Source: Gemmatimonadota bacterium (GTDB lineage Bacteria > Gemmatimonadota > Gemmatimonadetes > Gemmatimonadales > Gemmatimonadaceae). From it: 34,787 nt of DNA. Positions 1-6,603 of this stretch are shown here, piece by piece; the stretch's first letter is position 1; each line of letters begins with the position of its first letter. The notes beneath the pieces were generated by a model. It was not told where the DNA came from, ran no database searches, and worked only from the letters and a program-made list of their open reading frames with translations. The stretch spans positions 1-34,787 of the forward strand of contig JANYIJ010000250.1 in assembly GCA_025362095.1 (NCBI GenBank), in the 5' to 3' direction. A program made the translations under genes and the position numbers.

Positions 1-25
1 CCGCCCGCTCACTCGTCTTAATTTG

Positions 26-898
26 ATGACCAAAGCCGGAACCGTTACCGTCGCCGGCAGACCCAACGCCGGAAAGTCCACGCTCCTCAACCGGCTCGTC
101 GGGCAGCGCCTCGCGATCACGAGTCCCAAGCCCCAGTCCACTCGCGAACGCGTCGTCGGACTCATCACCGATGCCGACTCACAAATAATTCTTCTCGACA
201 CTCCGGGTCTCCTCGAACCGGCGTACGCGCTTCAGAAATCCATGCAGGAATCGTCGATCAGGGCGCTGCAGGACGCCGACGTGATCATACACCTCATTGA
301 CGGGCTCGAGGGGCAGGTTGAGACTCTCGCAAAAGCTGCCGGCCTCGCCGAAGACCGCGCTCCAAAAGCGCCGACCATCCTCGTCTTCAACAAGAGCGAC
401 TCTCTCGTCGAGGGCCGCCGCAACGCATTCCTCACCGACAATCCGGGTGCGATGCTCATCTCAGCCCTCAACGGCGAAGGCGTGCCCGAGCTCCTCGCTC
501 GTGTTCGCGCGCTCCTCCCGGAGCACCCGTTCTACTACGACGCCGAAGATCTCAGCACACAGAACATGCGCTTCTTCGCGAGCGAAATGGTCCGCGAAAC
601 GGCGCTCGAGCAGCTCGAAGACGAAGTGCCATACAGCATCGCCTGCGAGATCGAGGAATTTCGCGAGAGCCGCTCACCGGTGTACATTCGAGCCGTGCTG
701 CACGTCGAGCGCGACAGTCAGAAACGCATCCTCATCGGCGCCGGCGGAACGCGCATCAAGTCCATCGGCACCAGGGCGCGCGGTAAGATCGAGGCGCTCA
801 TCGGATCTCCCGTCTACCTCGACCTCCACGTGAAGGTGCTTCCCAACTGGCGCCGCGATTCCTCGGCACTCCGGCGCCTCGGCTACCGCGTCGATTGA
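26..898 (+). CDS. era: GTPase Era, 16S rRNA/30S assembly factor
   Basis: Era is a membrane-associated GTPase that binds the 3' end of 16S rRNA during 30S maturation. All G motifs are visible: P-loop GRPNAGKS (residues 11-18), DTPG (58-61), NKSD (122-125) and a SAL-type G5 motif. An effector-loop threonine lies in the KPQSTRERVVG stretch typical of Era. The C-terminal half is a type II KH domain with the GxxG loop GAGG at 238-241. The 290-residue length is normal. I chose the ATG at 26 because the protein then begins right before the first beta strand; an in-frame TTG lies one codon upstream. Bases 1-25 probably belong to an upstream spacer or gene that cannot be judged here. A Trm112-like gene follows after 33 bases. 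Confidence 0.97.
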   Translation: MTKAGTVTVAGRPNAGKSTLLNRLVGQRLAITSPKPQSTRERVVGLITDADSQIILLDTPGLLEPAYALQKSMQESSIRALQDADVIIHLIDGLEGQVETLAKAAGLAEDRAPKAPTILVFNKSDSLVEGRRNAFLTDNPGAMLISALNGEGVPELLARVRALLPEHPFYYDAEDLSTQNMRFFASEMVRETALEQLEDEVPYSIACEIEEFRESRSPVYIRAVLHVERDSQKRILIGAGGTRIKSIGTRARGKIEALIGSPVYLDLHVKVLPNWRRDSSALRRLGYRVD

Positions 899-917
899 AT
901 CGAGGAGAGAAACCAGC

Positions 918-935
918 GTGATTCAACAGCCATGA
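918..935 (+). other. Five-codon mini-ORF overlapping the Trm112 start
   Basis: GTG ATT CAA CAG CCA TGA follows GAGGAG (902-907) at 10 bases. Its TGA shares bases with the Trm112 ATG (ATGA). It could load ribosomes for reinitiation because Trm112 has no site of its own. It may equally be chance. Confidence 0.3.
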
Positions 936-1099
936 CACTCGCTCCCCGTCTGCTCGAAATTCTCGTCTGCCCACGCTGCAAAGGCGCGCTCGAATATCGC
1001 GAGCACGAATCGGCGCTCGACTGTCACGCGTGCAAGCTGCGCTACGCCATTCGCGACGACATTCCCATAATGCTCGTCGATGAGGCCACACCGCTCTAG
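932..1099 (+). CDS. Trm112/YcaR-like small zinc-binding protein
   Basis: This 55-residue protein has two CxxC knuckles (C13/C16 and C31/C34) and the [12 protein letters not shown] signature of the Trm112p-like (UPF0434, YcaR) family. The family comprises small zinc proteins; the eukaryotic and archaeal members activate methyltransferases, while the bacterial role is mostly unproven. The gene sits between era and a PorV-like gene, overlapping the latter by about 20 bases if that gene starts at 1080. No Shine-Dalgarno sequence lies directly before the ATG. Instead GAGGAG at 902-907 precedes a five-codon mini-ORF (GTG at 918) whose stop overlaps this ATG as ATGA. Too short for many gene callers, but the cysteine spacing and N-terminus make it convincing. 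Confidence 0.88.
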   Translation: MTLAPRLLEILVCPRCKGALEYREHESALDCHACKLRYAIRDDIPIMLVDEATPL

Positions 1100-2069
1100 C
1101 GTGATGGTGCTCAGGCGCCTCGCTCTCGTCGCGATGCTCGCCGTCGCGGCATCGGCGGCTCGCGCGCAGGGCGGTCTCTCCACCGAGGGAGCGCTCTTTC
1201 TGCTGATCCCCGTCGGCGCGCGCGCCGTGGGAATCGGGCAGGCAACCGTCGCGTCCGACATCGGCAGCGAATCGATCTGGGCAAATCCCGCAGGCCTGGC
1301 TCGCCTCCTCAGACGCGAGATCTCGATCAATCACTCGCAGACGATCGTGGCCACCGGTGACGCGCTCAACTTCGTCTTCCCGGCGGGGAAGGCGGGTGTG
1401 ATCGCCGCAGCGGCCTACCTGATGGACTACGGGCAACAGGAAGCCACCGATCAGTTCGGCGCGACCGGCACCATCCTGCCGCGCTCGTTCGTAATCGCGG
1501 CCTCGTATGCGGCAACGTTCGGTTCTCGCTTCAGCGCCGGCATCACGTACAAGTTCGTGCAGGAGCGCGTCGACTGCAGCGGCACGTGCGGAAATATTCC
1601 CGCATTCAGCGCGTCGACCAACGGACTCGACCTCGGCGCGCAGATGGTCGTCGACAGCGCGCGCCGCCTCACGCTCGGCCTCGACCTTCGCGACGCGGGG
1701 CTCAATCTGCAGGTGAACGACGCGCCGCAATCGGACCCGCTGCCCACGCGCATTCATCTCGGCGCGCAGTATCTGCTTCCCGGAATCGAGAAAAGCATTC
1801 CCGACGGCGAACTGCGCGTCAGCGCCGAGATCGTCGAGCCGGCATCGTTCAGCGCGACGACGGTGCGCGCGGGCGGCGAGCTCACCTTCAAAAAACTCTT
1901 CTTTCTGCGGCTCGGCGTGACGAGCGGGAGCGGCGACGGCGCCACCGCCGCATTTGGGCTGGGCGTGAAGCGCGGCGGTCTCGCGATGGATTTTGCCCGC
2001 GGCTTTGGAGGATTCTCATCGGATGCCGGCAAGCCGCCGACGTACCTCACGCTGAGGTTCCAGTTCTGA
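1080..2069 (+). CDS. PorV/PorQ family (UPF0164) outer-membrane protein
   Basis: A 329-residue exported protein. A hydrophobic signal peptide ending near ARAQ is followed by the family hallmark [14 protein letters not shown] and a WANPAGLAR motif. The rest is alternating beta-strand sequence ending in aromatic F-Q-F, typical of an outer-membrane beta-barrel. PorV/PorQ relatives resemble FadL-type barrels and in Bacteroidetes shuttle or anchor type IX secretion cargo. Whether a type IX system exists here cannot be seen. A second in-frame start at 1104 (ATG, preceded by GTG) gives a cleaner signal peptide ([12 protein letters not shown]...) and may be the real one. Its stop TGA overlaps the next ATG (TGATG), so the two genes are probably translationally coupled. 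Confidence 0.82.
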   Translation: MRPHRSSVMVLRRLALVAMLAVAASAARAQGGLSTEGALFLLIPVGARAVGIGQATVASDIGSESIWANPAGLARLLRREISINHSQTIVATGDALNFVFPAGKAGVIAAAAYLMDYGQQEATDQFGATGTILPRSFVIAASYAATFGSRFSAGITYKFVQERVDCSGTCGNIPAFSASTNGLDLGAQMVVDSARRLTLGLDLRDAGLNLQVNDAPQSDPLPTRIHLGAQYLLPGIEKSIPDGELRVSAEIVEPASFSATTVRAGGELTFKKLFFLRLGVTSGSGDGATAAFGLGVKRGGLAMDFARGFGGFSSDAGKPPTYLTLRFQF

Positions 2070-2956
2070 TGCTGGCGCGGCGCGCGGTGGTCGCTGCGAG
2101 CGCCGGACTGCTGTCAGTTCCGGCGCGCGCGCAGTTCGTTCCCGCTCCCGCCGGCATCACGATTCCTGCGACGTTCTCGTCGCGGTCGACTCCCGCGGAA
2201 CGTGGCGATACCACCAAGGGGTCGAAGAAGATTCACATCGGGCCGATCGTCATCCCGCGCCGCGATTCGTCCTGGTGGGTTCCGCTCGCGTCGGCGGTGG
2301 TGCCCGGCACCGGACAGGCGCTGGTCGGACAAGATCGGTTCATCGCGTATCTCGCCATCGAAGGGTTCGCGATTCTCGGCTATATCGATCAGCGCGCGGC
2401 GCAGATCCGCGCGACGGACCGCTATCAATCGCTCGCGGGCAACATCGCGCGATCGCTCTTTCCGGGGCCATACCCGGCGGGATCGTGGGCGTACTACGAA
2501 TCCATGGAGCACTTCAAGGAGAGCGGCGTGTTCAACCTCACGCCGGGAGCCGCGTTCACGCCCGAGCCCGATGTGACCACTTACAACGGAGCGAGCTGGC
2601 TGCTTGCCCGGCAAACGTACTGGAACAATCCCAACGTCCAACCGGCGATCACTTCGTCGGAATATGTGAAGTCGTTCGCGTTTTACACGGCGCGCGCGAT
2701 CCAGCCGCAGTTCCGCTGGTCGTGGGCGAACGCACAGCTCGAGTGGGACGTGTACATCCAAAACATCCAAGAACGGAATCAGGCGGCCCGCGATGCCAGG
2801 CTGCAGCTGGGCATCTTGCTCGCGAATCACATCCTCTCGATGGTGGATTCGTACGTGACGTTGCGGGTCCGCGGAGGACTCGGCGCTCAGCACGAGCCGT
2901 CCTCGCTCTATGCGACAGTTCCGTGGGCGCCGTTCGGCCGACCCTCGCGGCCCTGA
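2069..2956 (+). CDS. Exported DUF5683-like protein of unknown function
   Basis: A 295-residue protein starting at the ATG that overlaps the upstream stop. It has a signal peptide ([22 protein letters not shown]). A hydrophobic segment around WWVPLASAVVPGTGQALVG (residues 69-87) carries the PGxGQ motif typical of DUF5683 and related TM2-like membrane proteins, followed by AYLAIEGFAILGYID as a likely second membrane hairpin. The remainder is soluble and rich in aromatic residues, ending with a hydrophobic helix (LGILLANHILSMVDSYV) before a short tail. The function is unknown. Coupling to the PorV-like gene suggests an envelope role. The family assignment is from a short motif only, so treat it as tentative. 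Confidence 0.6.
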   Translation: MLARRAVVAASAGLLSVPARAQFVPAPAGITIPATFSSRSTPAERGDTTKGSKKIHIGPIVIPRRDSSWWVPLASAVVPGTGQALVGQDRFIAYLAIEGFAILGYIDQRAAQIRATDRYQSLAGNIARSLFPGPYPAGSWAYYESMEHFKESGVFNLTPGAAFTPEPDVTTYNGASWLLARQTYWNNPNVQPAITSSEYVKSFAFYTARAIQPQFRWSWANAQLEWDVYIQNIQERNQAARDARLQLGILLANHILSMVDSYVTLRVRGGLGAQHEPSSLYATVPWAPFGRPSRP

Positions 2957-2988
2957 CGAAGTGGTGCAAGTGCCTGCTGTTTCATTGT

Positions 2989-3017
2989 TTGACACCCTCT
3001 GTGGGTGCGCCTATCTT
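2989..3017 (+). promoter_or_regulatory. Sigma70-type promoter for the GGDEF/zinc-ribbon pair
   Basis: A perfect -35 box TTGACA (2989-2994) is followed after exactly 17 bases by TATCTT (3012-3017), four of six matches to TATAAT. Predicted transcription start is near 3024, giving a leader of about 23 bases to the GTG at 3047. It lies in the longest spacer of the first 5 kb, after a gene with a different functional theme, which supports a new transcription unit. No experimental support is available here. Confidence 0.62.
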
Positions 3018-3046
3018 GCCCGAATACCCTTCGCTCGAAGGAGTTC

Positions 3047-4042
3047 GTGGCGCTAACGACCGCGTTCATCTTTGCGCCGGATGGTCAGCCGCTCCCGGTT
3101 CCGGTGCGCAGTTGGCTTGAGACGCAGCAGTTTCCCGTGGCCACCGTGCGCTCTTCGGACGAGTTACTGTCCGCGGCGCTGCGCAGCCGCCCGAGACTGG
3201 TGGTCGTCGATGCGCGCACGCATCCGGTCGCCGCGCTGAAGGGATGCCAGCGGCTGAAATCCGATTCGTACACCGGCATCGTGCCGGTCGTGGTCTGCTC
3301 GCGCAACGACGACACGTCGTTCACCGCGGCTTTCGACGCTGGCGCCGACGAAGTGCTGCGCGAGGGACTCTCCGCGACCGACGTCTCGCTGCGGCTCGCC
3401 GCGATGCTGCGCCGGTCGGATCGCGACACCCACGTGCACCCCTCCACACGCCTGCCGGGCACCACCGAAATCGAGGCGAACATTCACGAGCGCCTCGAGC
3501 GCGGCGAAACGTTCGCCGTCTGCTACGCGGACCTCGACCATTTCAAGGAATACAACGATCGCTACAGCTACTACGATGGCGACCGCGTCATCCGGATTCT
3601 CTCGAGGATTCTGCACGACGTGGTAAAGGGCACATGCGAAGACGCCGCCTTCGTGGGGCACATCGGCGGAGACGATTTCCTGTTTGTCATGCCTGTCGAG
3701 CAGGTGCACGATACGTGCGCTGAGATCGTGACAACGTTCGACGCACTGATTCCGTTCCAGTATTCCGAGCAGGACAGGCGGGCTGGATATTATTTTGGAA
3801 AGGACCGCAGGGGCGCTTTGCACAAGGTGCCGCTGATGACGGTGTCTATCGGAGTCGTCACGAACGAGCGTCGCACGTTCACGCACGCGGCACAGGTGAG
3901 TGAGCTCGCGACGGAAATGAAGAGCTATGCGAAGACGCTGCCGGGATCTGTGTTTACGATCGACCGTCGCGGCGACACGTCGGATGATGATCCGCAGTCG
4001 ATCGAGCAGGTCGACGCGGCGACCATGTCGGAGGAGAAGTGA
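3047..4042 (+). CDS. Degenerate receiver plus GGDEF (GGDDF) domain protein
   Basis: 331 residues from the GTG at 3047, which has AAGGAG (3038-3043) directly upstream; a GTG at 3005 is in frame but lacks such a site. Residues 1-120 look like a response-regulator receiver fold. The beta3 aspartate is present in RLVVVDAR, but the N-terminal acidic pair and the usual beta5 lysine (KP) are missing, so phosphorylation is doubtful. Residues 130-310 form a GGDEF domain with ADLDHFKEYND and GHIGGDDF as the signature; the fourth position is D instead of E, and no RxxD inhibitory site precedes it. The role is either a divergent diguanylate cyclase or a c-di-GMP/nucleotide sensor; the sequence cannot decide. 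It overlaps the zinc-ribbon gene by GTGA, implying joint function. Confidence 0.82.
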   Translation: MALTTAFIFAPDGQPLPVPVRSWLETQQFPVATVRSSDELLSAALRSRPRLVVVDARTHPVAALKGCQRLKSDSYTGIVPVVVCSRNDDTSFTAAFDAGADEVLREGLSATDVSLRLAAMLRRSDRDTHVHPSTRLPGTTEIEANIHERLERGETFAVCYADLDHFKEYNDRYSYYDGDRVIRILSRILHDVVKGTCEDAAFVGHIGGDDFLFVMPVEQVHDTCAEIVTTFDALIPFQYSEQDRRAGYYFGKDRRGALHKVPLMTVSIGVVTNERRTFTHAAQVSELATEMKSYAKTLPGSVFTIDRRGDTSDDDPQSIEQVDAATMSEEK

Positions 4043-5316
4043 ACGTAACGTGTCCTGATTGTCGCTCGATTTTTCGAGTCGACCCCGCGAAGGTGCCGCT
4101 CGGCGGCGTTCGCGCGCGCTGCTCCGTTTGCGGCGGCGTGATTTCTGTAAGTGCGCCGGAGTTTGCGACCGCGGGGGTCGCCTCTGACTCCGCTCCGATG
4201 CCGATCGCGTCGCCGCCGTCGCCGCCGTCGCCGTTCGTCGCTGAAACTCCGGAGCCGTTCGAGAGCGCGAATGCTGCGCCGGCGTTCCCAGATCTCGAAC
4301 CTGTCGACGAGATCGCAGTCGTCGAGAGCGTGGAGGCGATCGCGGAAGTTCCCGCGACGGATTTCGATTCTGATTTCGAGGCGATGCCCGAACCGGCGAC
4401 GGTCGAGCCGGAGGCGGTCGCGCCACCGCGCGCGCCCACACCGGTGTTCACTCCGGCTGTGCCGCCGCCGCCACCGCGCGCTCCGACGCCGGTGTTCACG
4501 CCTGCGGTGCCTCCCCGTGCGACGACTCCGGCGTTCACGCCGCCAGTGCCGCCGCCTGTGACGGCAGTGCCGCGTCCGGAACTGCCTCCGCTTCCTCCGC
4601 CGATGCCTGGCTCTGGGCCCGGGAGCACTCCGCGTCCGTTCCCGTCCGTTGGCGTTACCGGAAGCACTCCGCCTCGCGCACCGTTCGCTCCTGCGCGGCC
4701 GACGATGGCTCCGGGTTCGCCGATGCAGCCGCCGCGACCGACCACGGGCTCGACTCCAGCGCTGCCGCCCGCCGCTCCCGCCGCTCCCGCGCGTCCAACA
4801 TCGATGTCGCCGACGCCGCCCGTGCCTCCGCGAGTCACGCAACCGCGCACGATCACATCGCAGCCGTTCACGCCGCCGGTCATCCCGCCGCGGCCGCCCG
4901 CTCCGACACCTGCCGCGACGCCAGTCGTTCCGGTCGCCGCGGTTCCCCCAGCAGCGCCGCCAATCGCGCCGCCAATCGCGCCGCAGCCGACGGTCTCAAA
5001 GGTCACAGCGCCCACGCCGATTGTGCCGGCGCCCGGTGGCCCGGCCAAGCGCGCGCCGAATCCGTTCCTCGCCAACGATCCCAACCAAAAGGCAAAACGG
5101 CTGGCGCGGGCGCTCGTATCCGACATGGTCGCGTACCTCCCGCAAAAGCGCGAGGAGGGCATCAAGAACAACACGCTCAAGCAGCTCTTCAGAGAGGAAA
5201 TCAAGAAGAGCTATGAGGAATACGTCGATCAGATCGGCAAAGAGTTCGCCGACGGCACGACGCATTTCCAGGACGCGCTGAACGATGTTCTTGCCGGGGG
5301 AAAGAAGATTTTTTAG
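4039..5316 (+). CDS. Zinc-ribbon, proline-rich linker protein with conserved C-terminal helical domain
   Basis: 425 residues, GTG start overlapping the upstream stop, with GAGGAGAA just before it. Residues 1-37 are an MJ0042-type zinc ribbon (C5/C8 and C28/C31, LGGVRARCSVCGG). Residues about 40-335 are a low-complexity Pro/Ala/Thr linker with an imperfect repeat RAPTPVFTPAVPP. Residues about 345-425 form a charged helical domain (KRLARALVSDMVAYLPQKRE, ending near FQDALNDVLAGG). I recognise that domain as one recurring at the C-terminus of otherwise unrelated signalling or zinc-ribbon proteins in Myxobacteria, Acidobacteria and relatives; its function is unknown. No signal peptide or membrane segment is seen, so it is probably cytoplasmic. 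A long minus-strand ORF here is a shadow of the GC-rich linker. Confidence 0.78.
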   Translation: MNVTCPDCRSIFRVDPAKVPLGGVRARCSVCGGVISVSAPEFATAGVASDSAPMPIASPPSPPSPFVAETPEPFESANAAPAFPDLEPVDEIAVVESVEAIAEVPATDFDSDFEAMPEPATVEPEAVAPPRAPTPVFTPAVPPPPPRAPTPVFTPAVPPRATTPAFTPPVPPPVTAVPRPELPPLPPPMPGSGPGSTPRPFPSVGVTGSTPPRAPFAPARPTMAPGSPMQPPRPTTGSTPALPPAAPAAPARPTSMSPTPPVPPRVTQPRTITSQPFTPPVIPPRPPAPTPAATPVVPVAAVPPAAPPIAPPIAPQPTVSKVTAPTPIVPAPGGPAKRAPNPFLANDPNQKAKRLARALVSDMVAYLPQKREEGIKNNTLKQLFREEIKKSYEEYVDQIGKEFADGTTHFQDALNDVLAGGKKIF

Positions 5317-5326
5317 TAGTTGGTCG

Positions 5327-5432
5327 GTGTCTGGGGTCTTCTGTCTAGAGTCTGGAAACACGCTGTTTGCAGTTGTGAGCTCACAACCGCGAACAGCGTG
5401 TTTTTAGACCCCAGAAGGAAGACCCCAGACAC
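5327..5432 (+). terminator. Nested palindrome, probable terminator between zinc-ribbon gene and prfB
   Basis: Two nested inverted repeats fill the spacer. The inner one (5356-5403) is a near-perfect 48-base palindrome centred on GAGCTC at 5378-5382, with one wobble and one mismatch, and runs into TTTTT at 5401-5405 as an intrinsic terminator would. The outer arms GTGTCTGGGGTCTTC (5327-5341) and GAAGACCCCAGACAC (5418-5432) are perfectly complementary over 15 bases. A further AGACCCCAGAAG copy lies at 5406-5417. The size and nesting exceed a simple terminator, so it may also be a dispersed intergenic repeat. Confidence 0.7.
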
Positions 5433-5477
5433 AGACTCCACCGATTATCTTTCAGCTTCACTCCCATCTCAATTCCA

Positions 5478-6603
5478 ATGGCCGAATCCGAGCGCGCGAA
5501 ATCATTGAAAGCTGACGCCGACCGGCTGACCGAGCTGCGGAGGTTTCTTTGACCTCGATGGCAAGCGCGAAACGCTGACCACCCTCGAGGCCGAAATGGC
5601 CGACGGCGCGTTCTGGAACAACCAGGAACGCGCCCGTGAAGTGGTGCAGCGCACGAAGTCATTGCGCGTGTGGACCGAGCCATACGACAAGCTCTGGAGC
5701 CGGCTGCAGGGCGCCATCGAGATGGACACGCTGCTCGAAGCGGACCCCGATCCCGACATGATCGCCGAGGTCACGATTGAAACCGCGGCGATCCGCGACG
5801 AGACCGACGCATTCAAGCTCAAGTCGCTGCTGCAGGGGCCCGACGACTACCGCAACGCGCAGGTGGAGATTTCCGCGGGCGCGGGCGGCACCGAGGCGCA
5901 GGATTGGGCGCAGATGCTCATGCGCATGTACACGCGCTGGGCGGAGCGCCGCGGTTTCGGAGTCGAGATTCTCGACCTGAGCGACGGCGAAGAAGCCGGC
6001 ATCAAGGGCGCCGTGCTCGAGATCACCGGGCAATACGCGTACGGATTTCTGCGGCCCGAAGCGGGCGTGCACCGGCTCGTGCGCATCTCGCCGTTCGATT
6101 CTCAGGCGCGCCGACACACGAGCTTCGCGTCGATCTTCGTGTACCCGGTGGTCGACAACGAGATCAACATCGAGATTCGCGACGAGGACGTGAAGATGGA
6201 CGTCTTTCGGGCATCGGGTGCGGGCGGCCAGCACGTCAACAAAACCAGCTCGGCTGTGCGCCTCACGCACATTCCGTCGGGGATCGTGGTGACCTGCCAG
6301 CAGGAGCGGTCGCAGGGCAAGAACAAGGCGACAGCGATGAAGCAGCTGAAGAACCGCCTGTATCAGCTCGAGGTGGAGAAGCAGGCTGCGGTGAAGGCCA
6401 AGCTCGACGCGAACAAGGCCGACGTAACATTCGGCAGCCAGATTCGCAGCTACGTGTTCCAGCCGTACACCATGGTGAACGACCATCGCACGGAATTGAA
6501 AATCACGGACGTGCAGAAAGTGATGGACGGCGCGATCGATCCATTCATTGAGGCGTATCTGAAAATGACCGGCGCGCAGGGGAAAACCGGAGGTAAGTCG
6601 TGA
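5478..6603 (+). CDS. prfB: Peptide chain release factor 2 (programmed +1 frameshift)
   Basis: RF2 releases nascent peptides at UGA and UAA codons. Frame 0 opens at the ATG at 5478 and gives 24 codons ending in CTT TGA (stop 5550-5552). The remaining 350 codons start at GAC (5551) in the +1 frame and end at 6603, for 374 residues in total. The shift site has the classical layout: an internal Shine-Dalgarno CGGAGG (5538-5543), then TTTCTT and TGAC. After the shift the anticodon-like SPF is at residues 204-206 and the catalytic GGQ at 249-251, practically the E. coli numbering. The frameshift is autoregulatory: low RF2 slows termination at UGA and favours shifting. The stop overlaps the lysS GTG. 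A naive call starting at 5596 loses the N-terminus. Confidence 0.95.
5538..5553 (+). promoter_or_regulatory. prfB programmed +1 ribosomal frameshift signal
   Basis: CGGAGG (Shine-Dalgarno-like) is followed by TTT CTT TGA C. The P-site CTT codon slips forward onto TTT and reading resumes at GAC (5551). Layout and spacing match the bacterial RF2 autoregulation element, with UGA followed by C, the weakest termination context. Confidence 0.93.

Noticed and set aside
1586-2068. Extended N-terminus for the DUF5683-like gene inside the PorV-like gene
   Set aside because: The extension is the out-of-frame, Arg-rich reading of the PorV-like gene; a signal peptide begins exactly at the ATG at 2069.
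3954-5204. 416-codon glycine-rich minus-strand frame opposite the zinc-ribbon gene
   Set aside because: It is the complement of the Pro/Ala codons of the linker; PE-PGRS-like look is an artefact of composition.
5441-5477. Promoter for prfB at TTATCT (5445-5450)
   Set aside because: A weak -10-like hexamer only; the region 17 bases upstream falls in the palindrome arm and has no -35 resemblance.
5478-5552. prfB as a frameshifted pseudogene, or TGA read as selenocysteine
   Set aside because: The Shine-Dalgarno, CTT and TGAC layout is the standard RF2 frameshift and the downstream protein is intact.
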